Shown piece by piece: positions 43,897-56,700 of a DNA stretch of 64,000 bases. The position numbers were made by a program, and so were the translations under genes. This DNA comes from Prostheceraeus crozeri (taxonomy: Eukaryota > Platyhelminthes > Polycladida > Euryleptidae), in contig CAJQUW010001459.1 of the NCBI GenBank assembly GCA_907163375.1, positions 1 to 64,000 on the forward strand, given 5' to 3'. Each line of letters starts with the position of its first letter. The first letter of the stretch is position 1. The notes beneath the pieces were generated by a model. It made no database searches, was not told where the DNA came from, and was given only the letters and a program-made list of their open reading frames with translations.

Positions 43897-43917
43897 ACCC
43901 GGGTCTGGCCAGACCCG
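43897..43917. repeat. piggyBac-1 left-end palindrome
   Basis: cgggtctggccagacccg, perfectly palindromic, preceded by tgatgaacc. The same module occurs twice at the right end. Confidence 0.85.
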
Positions 43918-45114
43918 TAATAAAATTGAAGATAAGCACCGCTATTCATCTATAGTGAAGGTTGTAGGAACATTGGATTTTAGAATACCATGGTTTATCA
44001 TCACTTCACTTCTGCATTTAGCTAGTTTCAGCTAATAACTAGGCCTATATGCTAGCCACAGTCGGCCTATGTTGTGAAACTGTTTTAGGTGATGCCATAG
44101 TCTGTGGAAATATATGTTTATCTGGCTTATCTAAAAAGTGATAGCAGTTGTCAATTATAGGCCTACATACTGTACGTATTATAATGTAAAACACAATTCA
44201 TCCAGGTACCATGCAGTATAATTGAAATAGTCAGCTGCTGTATTCCATTACTGAGTAATGGAGAAAGTTCATAAGTATTACATACAATCAGGACAATAAT
44301 AGACGGTTGTTGCATGCTCCCACTGGAAACGAAAATATGGGAGCCATGTGGCCGCCATATGGGTATGTGGGATGGATCTGGACGAAATTTACAAAGTGTA
44401 ATTTTCGTGATAAAATGAAGCGGAAGTCATTCATCTAGAAGGAAATGATGCATAAACAAGTCATGTGCAAGTTAGTGACCAGTTATTTGATCAAAAAGTA
44501 GCAAAATAACACATGTGGTATGGTGCGTGGCCACTCCATATGTACAGCATATGGGATTTTCCAGATGTAACCCAGATAGTAAGAAATATCGATTGACAGT
44601 CACTCATTGCATTACACATTGCGAGGTACATGTTTTCTCATTATTATTTTATATCTTTTAGGCTTTGGCACTGATATATTCCATTTTTTACTGAGTTCTT
44701 CAACATGTTGATGTGTGATGATTGTTCAGTTATTTCTGCCAATTTGGTGACATATGGCGCATGCAAGGGAAAATACTGAAATTAGCAGATTAATCAAAGG
44801 AGTTTTGCTCTTCTTTATGCAATGGCATGCATGAATAGCACTGAACACATTCAGAAAGAAACTTACCAAGATTTTTAGATTTTGACTTGTTTGTCTGAGG
44901 TATTAAATTTAGTTCAACTATATTTTACCCGGTTTGATTTTTCGATAAGCAGCTGCTACAAGTTGAAGTTACCCTTGCGGATCGAGCTTAATTCTAACAG
45001 AAATATAAGACATTCGATTCAATCATGTCCCTTCGAATCAAGAGCAAGAGTCAAGCTTTTTCAAGCTTTTGACCAACATCTCAAGAGAAATGGGTGAGAT
45101 CATCCAAGGATTCA

Positions 45115-45480
45115 TTTGCATCGCTTCGTGTAGAGTTGCTTTTATTCCTACCCTTTTTCGTTCTACACGACATTGCGGAGATATTCGTGTGTGTTTCATC
45201 TGTTGTTGTAAAAAAAACTAATACGCTGCATTAAAGATGACAGGAAAATGCACTTTGTTTCAAGAGTACCGTGGTAGGAATTTTTCTTGACATAAAAAAT
45301 GATGGCGGACAGGCGTGATGTAAGACACGCAGACTGCCTCTCAGCAGTACAGCGAATGTACTGCCGCTTAGTGGTCCGCTTAGAGTACCTTTTCACTAGA
45401 CCGAGGTCATATCAATTAGATGCATACAACATGCAACTAAGGCATTCATTTCGGAGCGGAATCGGTTGAAACCCGTGGCC
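45115..45480 (+). repeat. Diverged direct repeat, copy 1 (copy 2 at 48,330-48,660)
   Basis: Both copies share ctttttcgttcta-(c/t)gcgacatt-c, ttcttgac, agactg(c/t)ctctcag, cagcgaatg/cagcaagtg and catatcaatt/cacatcaatt in order. Reverse-strand open frames in both translate to similar peptides (ERQSxC...RLxxI...VKKNSYHxxLxTxC), which may reflect DNA similarity only. Both copies lie inside the nested unclassified element. Confidence 0.6.
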
Positions 45481-47602
45481 AGTCGATTCGAGTCGGCAGA
45501 ATTCTCACATGTAGGACAATTGGAAATCAAAACGTGTACACGACAATTTTTTAAAAATTAGGCCTATCGCTTTTCTTAATTAACATAAGAACAAGGGCAG
45601 CAATCATTCAGTATTAGAAAGTTGATTGGCTTATAAAAATAACAGCACGAGATTTTTATTCAGTGTATTTGTTGCAGTCATTTATTGTCATATGTCTACT
45701 GGTCTCTCCGAAGTCAGAGGAGGCATCTACTCATGTCAATAACTATAGGCGTTAGTGGAGTTTGCATGCATGTACCTACATTCTAGCATCACGCTATGTA
45801 CGTTGTCTATAGTACTCTTGTAGAATACCACTTCATACAATCTACCAACTGTAGTACCAATGTGAGTGTTGCATAATAATGACCACTACGCTTATTATAT
45901 TACACTAATATATTAACTCTTTGCTGTCAGCAATCTCAGTCTTTTTGCTAACTGATAATGAAATTCAGACTACATTAATAAGTAAAATATCAGATCCGCA
46001 TTGCATTTGACGGAAAGCAGTTTTCCTGAGCTGTTGTCTGAGACAGCAGCGCAAATGGTTTATGATTTAAGTGCCAGCAAAATTTGTTTTTTCATTGCTT
46101 GTATTTTTTAACTACACTGCAAAAGGATCAACTAACTTGTGAAGATAACAGAAGTTAGCATTGGGCAAGCAGACAACTGTTATATTTTTGCAGCCTTCAA
46201 CGGCTGATTCAGGAGATATAACTTGTATATGCATATATTATAAATATTATCACAATGTAAAATTATATATCAATATAACTAGCATATAATTGAATATTTT
46301 CGTCAAGCCTAGACTCGACATTTTTGACTACTCGCAGGCTCCTACCATGTACATGTATGTTACTAAAACTTATCTTCATCTTGTGTTAGCTTGATGATCA
46401 TAGCTAATGCACAAATTTCTGATATACCACTTTGGACACGAAGATGATCGTGAAGTGCACGTGGCAAACGGTCGTCTCGGGTTAATCAATTGAGCCAACA
46501 TTGGGGATGTCTCATAAGTTTGACAACATGAACACCGCCAGTGCGTCAAATGATTCGATATTTTGCTGCAGCATCCTTTCGGATCTATGATGTGAATTCC
46601 CGTCACGAGAAGTACACTATGCACAAGAGGCAATGCACAATAGTTAGTAAGTTCTATGGTTGCATGTCATGGGGATGGGATCTTAGGCACTTAAGCAAAT
46701 ATGCATTACCACATACCACATTGTAATGCAGCCTATCATTAAAGAGTTGTCTACGGCTAATAAACACGCTATGATTCTACCGTATATTTTGGTAAACATT
46801 CATGTGTAGTTCAAGTTATCATAGCACGAAGAATGTTAAAATTTCTCATTTTTTGCAAACTCAAACCAATCATTTTCACATTCTTCGAGAGAAGAAGTAA
46901 GTCCTGAATGCAATTCATAATACAACACATTGTATATGAGAGCAACATTTCTAGTGATTCTCTAATAACATTTCTGGCAGCTTGTCTATTTACTGTCTCA
47001 AGGTTATTGCATTAGTCTACAGAATGTCAGTCTCCTTTAAACTTTATCGAATAACCGCCTTTAAACACTGTTTTTTAACAAGTGATATTGAAAATAAATA
47101 AAATGTGATAGTTTCAGCACAATCAATACATGATCTATCATTGAAGAGATAATTGTTCAATTTCAGAAATGACCGGCTCAGTGTCATGCTTTTTATGGCG
47201 AATCCAAAATTCAAGGATCCGTCTATTCGATGGATTCGCGCGAATTCCAATATTAGTCTTCACTGTGTGTATGCAATTCTCGATATGGCATTCTTGGATA
47301 ATGAAATCATATTACTTTTCGAATAATGATTTTCTTGGATTATTGTTTGATTCTCTCCACAATTGAACCTCAAAAAGGTGTCTACAGTGTAGCCTAAAAG
47401 ACAGGCGTCTATAATGCGTAGATTGCATTTCATCAGATGTTTGTGCTTGTGTTTATGTTAAACAGACGAGCAGATATCAGCGCATGTTTTATTGATGGAA
47501 CTGATTTGAATGAAAGGTGCATTGATTGCGGCATGTGCCTTCAATCTAATTTTGCGTTTTGACGATTCAATTTTGATTTTAACTTTTGAATATCGTTTCA
47601 GA
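45481..47602. other. No gene recognised (interior of nested element)
   Basis: A stretch after tttcag at about 47,167 stays open on the forward strand to about 47,320 but has no known domain. Other open frames are short. No RNA gene seen. Confidence 0.3.
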
Positions 47603-47814
47603 TGCATCAACTTCCAGACCATTTTCTCACTTGGATGACTCAGCAACAGCTGGATGTACATGGTCAAGTGCGAGCGGTCATTTATCTGATTATCCCAATG
47701 CTTCCGAAGAAACATCTGCAGTAAGAGTTTGTTCAAATGGTCAGTTATTCTGCGAGAATATTACTGAAGGGGGAATGGATTTCTTTCCTTCTCATGTCAA
47801 TTATGATAGATTCG
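47603..47814 (+). CDS. Exon-like open segment flanked by splice consensus
   Basis: The segment is preceded by cgtttcag and followed by gtaagtgg, and stays open throughout. It encodes about 70 residues rich in Ser, Asp and Cys (for example DDSATAGCTWSS, SNGQLFCENITEGG, FFPSHVNYDRF). Two N-glycosylation-type sites (NAS, NIT) suggest a secreted protein if it is real. I do not recognise the family. It lies inside the nested element, so it may be captured host sequence or part of the element's own gene. Alone, it is weak evidence. Confidence 0.4.
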
Positions 47815-47902
47815 GTAAGTGGAAATGCAGTTCTAAGTATGGAATCTTCCTAAACATTGAGTCTCATCAATTTTGATTTTCGATCATGATCAAGCATATA
47901 GT

Positions 47903-47923
47903 GATATATATATATATATATAT
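47903..47923. repeat. (AT)n microsatellite
   Basis: About ten AT dinucleotides beginning gatatatatat, followed by tttcag. Confidence 0.85.
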
Positions 47924-48329
47924 TTCAGAAATAAAAGCGCTTCAGGACAATTTAGGTATTATTATTAACCAAAACAAGTTAAAATAATAAAAGTACAAAT
48001 TTTCAAACTGTAACTACAATCCGTCATCAGGTAAAAGGATGATGCAAAGGAATGATCCTGCATCCTCCTTTCCCTGCATGACATGTGTTGCCCCACTTCC
48101 AGTCAGCAAACACACAGGTATCTGTGGGAAGGAGTATCCCCTTAAGTTCAAAGCTATGCCGATTTTCCAGCTTTTTTTGCATGCCACTTAATACATAAGA
48201 GAGGCTAGAGGAAGCTACTTCATTTCTAAATTTAAATCTTTGTTGAACTCCATGTGATTTCTTAATGCGCTTTGGTGATTTTAACATTAAGAATATCTAA
48301 AGAAATCCAAGGATAATTTACGTCACATG

Positions 48330-48660
48330 GGGAGAGGAGCTTTTTCACTCTTTTTCGTTCTATGCGACATTACAAATAGATTAGTGTGTCCAATATCTGC
48401 TGTAGCAAATGTCTATAAAGCAACATAAATGATAACAAGAAACAGTGCACATTGTTTTAAGAGGAGCATGATAGGAATTCTTCTTGACTGAAAGAAAGAT
48501 GATATACAGTCGAATGTGTATAGACACAGACTGTCTCTCAGTGGAACAGCAAGTGCTCTGATGTTTAGTGCATCGATTAGAGATATTCTTCACTCATCCA
48601 AAGTCACATCAATTCGGTGCATGTGTTAAAGGCATTCGTCGTTGTGATCTCGAAGTTTTT
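48330..48660 (+). repeat. Diverged direct repeat, copy 2
   Basis: Partner of 45,115-45,480, same orientation, about 3.2 kb apart. Similarity is visible along the whole length, with many substitutions. Confidence 0.6.
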
Positions 48661-49390
48661 TTTAACTGCAAGTGTAATCGGGAACAGTGTAAACTGAAAA
48701 TTAGAACATTCATACAAATTAAAAGGAATCGATCAGGAACAAGCGAAATGGTTCTCTTATCGAGATGTTCGGCTTGAGGGAGTCTGTACATCCTTTAAGA
48801 AGCTTAGTCCAATAATTCAAAATAATGTCATCTGATGTTTCATTGATTACCGCATTGATTTTGAAGGATTCTACAATACAATTAATCATGAGAGATAGGC
48901 CTATCAAATTTTAAGATGTCCTTGTTTTGCAGTGTTGACCCGCCTCGATGTCTCATTTAACTGTATGAAATCTCAAAGAATCTGTGCTGTATGTATACGT
49001 CCTGTTTAATTTACAGTTATTCTTTCCATTCAATCGAAGAGACATTGGAAAGTTTAGCAACGTAAAATCTAATGCTGCATCATTCATGAATATGTAAATT
49101 TATCAAACTCAGGAGCCTTATCAAATTCCTCACTTTTTTTGGTGCACGAAGCTCGGAGTTAGATTCAGAGTCCCTTCAAAATTTGCAAAATTTCAAAATC
49201 ATTATCTACTGCACATGTTTGCAATATGTCTCGAAACGACAGCGTAATTAAAAATTAAGATAGCTTCTTCTGAGGGAAGCAATTCTAGAAACAGGAGCGG
49301 AGAATTTTTAACGCTGGGGAAATATACGGTGTATCAATACTACTGCTCAATTTTAATTTATGAGTAGTATGCGGTTGAAGTAATTTAGCA
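48661..49390. other. No gene recognised (interior of nested element)
   Basis: No domain or consistent repeat seen here. Confidence 0.3.
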
Positions 49391-52300
49391 TTAGAGCGTG
49401 TAGGCATGCATGTGGGATTTAGCTGGTAAGATCGGGAACCTTGTACATATGGTATCCATATGCGAAATGCATATGGGACCCATATATCTTTTCCCAGTGG
49501 GCTGTATGCAGATGGCTTTTTGACACTCAGCACATTTGAAGCGAGTCTTCCTTTCCTTTACACCTTCATCCAAGCAGATCCGACAGCGTTGACGTTGCTG
49601 GTTGCTGTCGACAGCAGGCTGCGAGATGTTGGGTTTGATACCGACCAACTCCATGGCCACTTTGATTGAGTTGGTTAGACGAGAATGAGTAGCACGTTGA
49701 GGAACAAGAGGGAGGGTCATCTCGTAGCCAAGATCCATCTTGAAGGAGTAATGGTTCGTAGCTGCCATTGTTCTCATGGCTGCAATAACAGCAACATCCA
49801 TCAGTGCCATGAACACACCGTAGGGCCATCTCCGGCACTTCCGTTGGCTTCGGTAAGTAGCCTACGGACCAACTTGTCTAGGTTATCGACTCCCGACTTT
49901 GTCGCATTGTAGCATTCCACGATTTCGGGCTTCTCATTCTCGTTGTGCTTGTCATAGGTGTGCTTTGTCGATAGAAGGAGAACGGGTGCATTGCCTTTGT
50001 CAAAATAGGAGCATAGCACCTTTTGACCAGATACGAAATGCCGAGAGTCACCTTTCGTTCTTCCTTGAGAAGACTTCGCAGCGGGAGGAACCCCACGCCT
50101 GTTGCTGCGGATGGTTCCAACAACACTATAGTTTTGGCATCTGTGAGTCGATCGCACAGATTGACCTAGGTAAACCAATTGTCCATTGTAATATTCCTCC
50201 CGACACCCATGGATGCCTTGGCCAGATGCATCACCACCGCTTCACTGATTGGACAGTCTCGCTCCGATTCCGGTAGGGTTTCTTTCCCAACATACACAAG
50301 GCAGCGTAAAGGAAAGCTATTTTCAGCGTCCGTATTCCAAAAGATCTTTATACCAAACTTTCCAGGCTTACTTCGAAGGTATATACTGTTGAAAGCGAAC
50401 ACGACCATGAAACTCCACGAGCTGTTCATCAACACACAGAAGGGATCCCGGATCATAGTGACTTTCCAAGTTTGAGTTCACTTGATCAACAACTTCACGG
50501 ATAGGAGCCAGTGGATCGGTGCGGTCACGTCTCATCTTGTTATCAAATCCAAGAGCAGCTTTGATCTGCTGGGATCGCTGGAAACTCATTGAAGCCCTAA
50601 ATATCGGATTGCCATTTCTGAGATCCCAAAGCTCCCGAGTGTTACGGTGCCCAGCCTTCAACGCGCCAGCAATCAGATGCAGACCTACGAAGGCTTCAAA
50701 TTCAGTCATTGATAATGGTCTCCATGTAGTGTGCTTAGCAGCGGCGATACGGCGACCCTCACGATTAGTATGGAGAAGTGTCAGGTGCAAACTGTCACCA
50801 AAATATGCCTTGAATGCTTCTGATGGTGTCTGAGGATGAAACCCGACACTGAATCCAATGTGAGAAGCACGGAAAGAGTTGCGCACTGGCTCTCTGGCTG
50901 GTGGATGCTGCTGGGCCGTCTGAAGACACCACAAGAGACCAGTGGGAGCTCTTAGGGCAGGTGCCACTAGGGAGGGAGTCTCGTCGTCGTCCTCTTCTCC
51001 GCTGAAATCCATCTCCTCTAAAGCCTCTACACTCAACTCTTCATCACTGACATGGCCACTAGCAGCAACTTGGTCTGAAATGAAATGACACGCCGATTGT
51101 AAAATCATTGCAACAAGTATGGGTGTAACATTTGCAAGAGCTAAATCACTTACCAGAAATCTCGGCAAGAGAGTCATATTCGTCGCTGCCTGCATCGTTG
51201 TCATTTATCACAGCACTAGCTGCAACATCATCAGCTGAAATGGAGATGATTTCATTTAGAGTTACGGGCAGGTTGAATTTGCAGGGCTACATATGTATAG
51301 CATAGCGATGTACACGTACATGTGTTCATGTATACATCTGTAACATATTGCTATAATAATATGCAGTACAGTGTACATAGTCAGATGATAAGTTCAATGG
51401 GCAGTCCATAAATTTTATATCCATAAATATCGGCTGGTTGTCTGCTGATAGGTCTAAATGTAGGCTACACGCATAGCCAATAGGCAATCACAGCATGGGT
51501 GACATCGTTATCAACCTACATGTACATGTCGGCTACGGCTACTCTACGGCACAGAACTTTTCTGTAAAAGCAAAAGACGCAACAACTTAATACACGTCGG
51601 CCTAAAAGGAGTTGTGTAATAAACTATTGTCAATGAATCTGAGTGGATTGATCACTTTACAACGGGCTGCAGTACGTACATAGTACAAGCTTGGTCCTTC
51701 TTCTGAAATCTCCATTAGTCTAGTCATACATGTATATCTGTGCCTAAACATAGCTCAAGATTCAAGCTCGTCATTTCAAAATAGTAACGGATGGCTCTAC
51801 CGGTACTTCCACTTACAATCCTACATATAAGTACGTAAACAGTAGCTAATTCTAATCTCCCCATAAGTATTCACGTGTACTAGTATAAATTGCATTTCAC
51901 CCTCCCACCATGAACAGACACTAAACAGCTCCTCGAACCCTCCCTCCCCCTCAAATCTGTTCACATAGATTGGCCTTCAACGATCCCTCACACTCAGCTT
52001 ACTTGATATTCCAACAGGAAAATTGTCTTCTTCTTCATCAGCATCGTATTGTAGATTGATATTAGCAAATGCAATAGACCGGGCATTGCGGGGCGGTAGT
52101 TGACGTCTTTCATTAGAAGATGCCATTGACATTCCAATACATGAGTAGACAATCGCAGAATATTCCTTCGTGCATATAAGGGAAGAAAAATGAATTCATT
52201 CAATCAGACGATTTCGTGACTCCTATTGGTCCCTTGATTCCTTCTGATCAAATAGAAAAACAGATGGGCAATAAGCGCGCGCGTGTACTTGTGTGTGTGT

Positions 52301-52586
52301 GTGATTCTCTAGATGTTACCATGTGTTACCAAGCAGGTAATCCATGAGAAGCACACACGTTAGGTAGGCGATGCTGCGAACGATGCACAAACATTTGACC
52401 TTGATGAGTAGCTTTACAAGTACTGCAAGTACTTTGTAAGTACATTATGCTTTACAACAGTCGAGTCTAAGGTTTACAAAGTGAGAATGTAAGTAAGAAA
52501 AGTCATGAACTTCACTAATAGCGCATACTGACAGAAAATAAGACCGTTATCAGACGAGAAGATAGCCCGTTATGCCATAGACACGA

Positions 52587-52786
52587 CCGGGTCTGGCCAG
52601 ACCCGGGTTCATCATCTACCTAGTCATAGGCTCGATGTAGTAAAACAAACTATCGTGGACTCTAACAAAAGCTCTCAGATTGAGTACTCGAATAATGTAG
52701 AAAAGTCATGAAATTTCAGCCTCCTGTCGATTTTAGTTTCGGAGATATCTTGTATGAAAGATAGCCCGGGTCTGGCCAGACCCGGG
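52587..52786. repeat. piggyBac-1 right-end palindrome pair
   Basis: Two copies of cgggtctggccagacccg (52,587-52,606 and 52,765-52,786), each followed by ggttcatcat. The outer copy reaches the TTAA; the inner is followed by ctacctagtc, matching the segment beside the left-end copy (gactaggta, inverted). Confidence 0.85.
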
Positions 52787-52798
52787 TTCATCATTTAA

Positions 52799-53766
52799 CC
52801 GTTAACAGTATCAGATCAAGTGATTTCTGACTCTTAGTGCAGCGCGTATGTACGCGGGTAGAAGAATAGAATGTCCTTATCCCACGGATGTTTGGGGTGT
52901 TCCACGCGTGGCATGCCACCTAGTGTGTTCACATTTTTCAACTGATGATGCAACTCAATATGTAATTGATTATTCTATTTACATACTTTCAAAATATTTA
53001 CATCATTCAAAAACGCTGGGTTAATTCAGAAAATTCGGTGTTGAGGATTATATTGACATGAAGCTACAGCCATCTTAGGGTGTTTCAGACGAGACAGCCC
53101 ATTTGAACATATATAACCACAAAAATTTAGTCATCATTCTTTATACATGATCCCGGTGAAAAAAATCGTTGGGGATGCCTCGTCAAATAGTCGGGCAGTA
53201 CGTGTCGGCTGTCAACCGTGTCGGCGCACCGAGTGAATGCCGACAGACGAGTTGTCGGCACCCATCGGCTAAGTGACGGCTGCACCGACATGATGATTAG
53301 AAAATCGGGAAGTGTCGGCATGTTCTCCCTATATGCCGACAGCAGCTTTGATTGGACCAATATTAGCAAAACTCGTCCACTCCAATTTGTGTGATCTATA
53401 TAACTTAAACACTGCTGTGATTTACAACAGAAGGACTCCTGCTGCGCTCGAGGAGCAGAGTCAGCACATTCTGCTTCTTTGCAAGTGGCACAGATGAAAG
53501 ACAAAATGGCAACCTCTTGCAAAAAGGATTACAGAATTCCTCATACCAGATATCAGGACCAGATTTCCGGCAGCATGTGGTAAGTTAAGATATCAATACA
53601 TGTCTACATATAGCGGCAGCTATGGGTCAACAGTTCTGTCTCCGTTACTTGCATTTTCTTTTTGAGTGATTCAAAATGTAGATAGAATTACATGGAAATT
53701 CACAGAACATCCTGACAATTAGAAAAACGTATGTTAATGTATTAGGTGTGTGTATACAATCCTACA
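52799..53766. other. Spacer between the two piggyBacs with one MITE end
   Basis: At 53,153 cccggtgaaaaaa begins a stretch with repeated tgtcggc/gccgaca motifs (to about 53,340), related to the 58-bp element at 43,561 but without a visible right end. The rest shows no gene. Confidence 0.5.
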
Positions 53767-56700
53767 TTAACCCACTAATACCCATGGTAGCATAATCGCT
53801 ACCAGATATTTGAAGCTCTCTATTCGCCAAACCATATTGTCTAGGAAGGCGAATTTCATGCTGACGCTATCATATGACGTCATGTTGCGAGTGTAAGTGT
53901 GCTATTTTTTCCTTTATCGACGCTGGCGCGTATTTTACAATCAGTTTCATCATACCATCATGGCCGACGGTGACAAGGTATGTATTCCTACAAGTTAATC
54001 TTCTAAACGCAAACGAATTTACGGCATATCATACATTTTATGAAAGCTTATAACCCACACAATAAGGACAGAGAATAATACGGTTGAGAAAATTAGGTTG
54101 GGTTGGATATTTTTGATGGTGGAGCAAATATGCTACAAATGGGTATTCGATTACTTTTTGCAGGGGTGGTAGCAAATATGCTACCTAATCAAACGATGTT
54201 CAATAATGGATACGTTATCTTGATTGGTACATTTTCAATAATATATCGTGCGAATTATCAATAATGACGCGTTTGTATAGGACAAACGTGGGTGCCTACG
54301 TAGGCTACTTGTCTCTAGACGTCCTTTTATAAATGTATAATTACGGCTACTTGCAAAAGTGCATAGGCCCTACATTAGACTATTGATTGAGCCAACCAAA
54401 ATTCTAATACTTTGAAGGAGAATATCAGGATGACTACTATAATTCAAAAAGGATTCGACCGACCGACCTAGGGGATCAGCGGCCAGTTTGCTGCACCTTT
54501 TCCTAGAGCGCCGCTGGGGTTTCTGTTAGACACACGCGTGTGAAGCGTGCTGTTCGCTATCACTCCTCTACCATGTGACTAAATTTATTATCGTGTAATG
54601 AATAAAACTTCGTGAAGATTCTGTAATTATTGGTGTTGACTTGAGGCAAACATACAAATTGTTGTTTTGCAATATTTCAAAATCCTGATAAGCTTAGATT
54701 GTAGTCATCATAAAAGATAGGCCTATACATGTACGATAAACTTACATCCTAGGGCCAATATCTATGATGAAATTACAGCATAGGCCATGTCGCATTTCAT
54801 GATTATGAATTATGATAATTCAATAGGTCCTAATAAAAATACATGTAGAATTTGTAGAACTACAGTATATTAGGATATAGTTATTACTGATAGACTGAAA
54901 GATAGTATTCTTCTCTTTCAGCCAACACGAAAAAGCAAAGCAATCGCGATAGAAAGATTGAACAACTCCACATTCAGCAGAGTACGAGGCTCTAATCAGA
55001 ATATATTCGATTACTTTGATGGAAAGAGAGTGGCGAAGGTGTCAGTGCCGATGAAGAAGATACTGTTCTTGCAGTGATACATGACCTTTTAGATAGAGGG
55101 GACCAAGGTGAGGAAGAAATAGAAGATACTTCGGATGAAATTGCGGTTGTGCCAAGAGGAACAGAAAGGAAGAAAGATCAAATAAGACGTTGGAGAAAGA
55201 AAGACTTTCAACCTAATAGTCAAACGTTCTCTCATGAATTCGACACGCCAAATGATTTGAAATCTCCTCTAGAATATTTCAGAATGTTCTACAGTGATCA
55301 AATTTTCGAAAAGTTGGCAAAAGAGACAAACACATATTTCTTTCAAGAAAAAGCTCCACAGTTGTTGGAACCAATCCAAAAGAGATGGAAATGTTTGTTG
55401 GAATGCTACTAAAAATGGGCATCGTCAAAATGCCTAACATCAAAGATCATTTTACACAGGAAAGCATGTACGAGCCAGTCGCTTCTGTTATGTCAAGGAA
55501 TAGATTTCAGCAGTTATCTCGCTACTTGCATTGCGTTGACAACACAGACGAGAACATAGACAGAAATGATAGAACTTGGAAAATTCGGCCATTCCTCGAT
55601 ATTCTGCGTCAGAACTTTTTGAAAGTATCGCCTGAAGAACATCAGGCTGTTGACGAAATCTCAATAGCATATAAAGGGCAAAAAGGACCACGCCAATATA
55701 ATCCTCAGAAACCCCACAAGTGGCATTTCACTGTACACACAAGGGCTGGTTCATCCGGTTTTTTATTGCGATTTTGAAGTGCATACTGGATTCAAGCATG
55801 AAATCCCTAGCGAGTGCGGGGTATCTGGGGACCATGTCTTGTGATTATGCGAAAGCTTACCGACTGGAATTCCGTTCAAAATATTTGCAGACTGTTTATA
55901 TTGTTTCGTTGCCCCTCGTTACCAAACTGAAGGAAAGGGATTTCACTTCACAGGTACCTTTAGACAAAACAGAATTCTGATCAATTTTGAATCAGACAAA
56001 ACTCTGAAAGCCCAAGGGCGTGGATCGTCGGACTATAAAGTCAATGAAGATGGTAATGTAATAGCCGTCAAATGGTACGACAATTGTTCTGTCCTCCTGA
56101 TCTCAACATACGCTGGAGAATCAGGACAAATTCAACGATATGATCGTAAGTCGAAAGACTATGTCAGCATTACATGCCCAGAAATTGTCACGGAGTACAA
56201 TGCCTTCATGGGAGGAATCGATCCTAATGGACAGTCGGGTGTCATTGTACAAATACAAGTTTCGAAGTATGCGGTGGCCGATGTTCATTTGGCATCACAT
56301 GACGCACTCTTGGCATTGGTGAATGCATAGCTTTATAGGAGAGAAGCTTCACAAATGGGATTACCGGTGAGTAGCACTAATGTATACTTAGGCCTTTTCA
56401 TCATGAAATCGATGAATGAAATCGAGATCTACATGTTCATTGAAACTACGTCCTAGGCTGGATGGATACGAGAATAACATTAACTGCGTATATTTGTTCT
56501 TTTTCTATAATCCTAAAGCTCATTTAGGCTGCTGAATGCATGTTTTAATTTCATATAATTTCATGTTATTTCAAGCATCTTATTTCGATTTTGCAGTTCA
56601 GTTTTGCAGGCTAAGGGCCTAAACAAAACATGAAGTCATTTCATATTTCTCTTTCGTACGAGTATGTTGTTTCTATTTTACACGTACTTATTGATATTTA

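Larger units (their letters stand above)
44319..49501. mobile_element. Unclassified DNA element nested in the piggyBac-1 transposase gene
   Basis: The left end cccactggaaacgaaaatat and the reverse complement of the right end (cccactgggaaaagatatat) are inverted, each followed by atatggg(a/t). Subterminal catatggg/ccatatg motifs recur near both ends (44,330-44,365, 44,540-44,555, 49,450-49,485). The flanking sequences tgcatgc (44,311) and tgtatgc (49,503) may be a 7-bp target duplication with one change. The insertion interrupts the zinc-binding C-terminus of the host transposase. No transposase of its own is recognised, so the class is open. Confidence 0.65.
44278..52126 (-). pseudogene. piggyBac transposase gene 1 (spliced, frameshifted, split by insertion)
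   Basis: Exon 1 is 52,126-52,003 (MASSNERRQLPPRNARS, then an acidic stretch) with donor gtaagc. Exon 2 is 51,234-51,154, between tttcag and gtaagt. Exon 3 starts at 51,074 after tttcag. Phases agree across both junctions. The DDE core has all three Asp motifs: VDEQLVEFHGR (about 50.41 kb), TMDNWFT (about 50.17 kb) and GVDNLDKL (about 49.88 kb). Frame breaks lie near 50.37, 50.17 and 49.81 kb. The cysteine-rich C-terminal domain begins CRICLDEGVKER and KCAECQKAICI, and is then cut by the nested element at 49,501. The remaining HATTVYYCPDCM and stop lie on the far side at 44,316-44,278. The family excises and integrates at TTAA. Confidence 0.88.
43859..52798 (-). mobile_element. piggyBac element 1, enlarged by a nested insertion
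   Basis: TTAA at 43,859-43,862 and at 52,795-52,798 marks the target duplication. Inside the ends lie inverted copies of aaatgatgaaccc adjoining the palindrome cgggtctggccagacccg (43,899-43,916, 52,587-52,606 and 52,765-52,786). The right end carries two copies and the left one, plus a 26-bp extra segment. Subtracting the nested 5.2-kb element leaves about 3.75 kb, almost the size of piggyBac-2. The transposase gene runs leftward and contains introns. Confidence 0.92.

Noticed and set aside
45196-48593. Paired reverse-strand peptides (ERQSxC...KKNSYH) as a conserved gene family
   Set aside because: Similarity appears equally in non-coding positions, so it is explained by the diverged DNA duplication.
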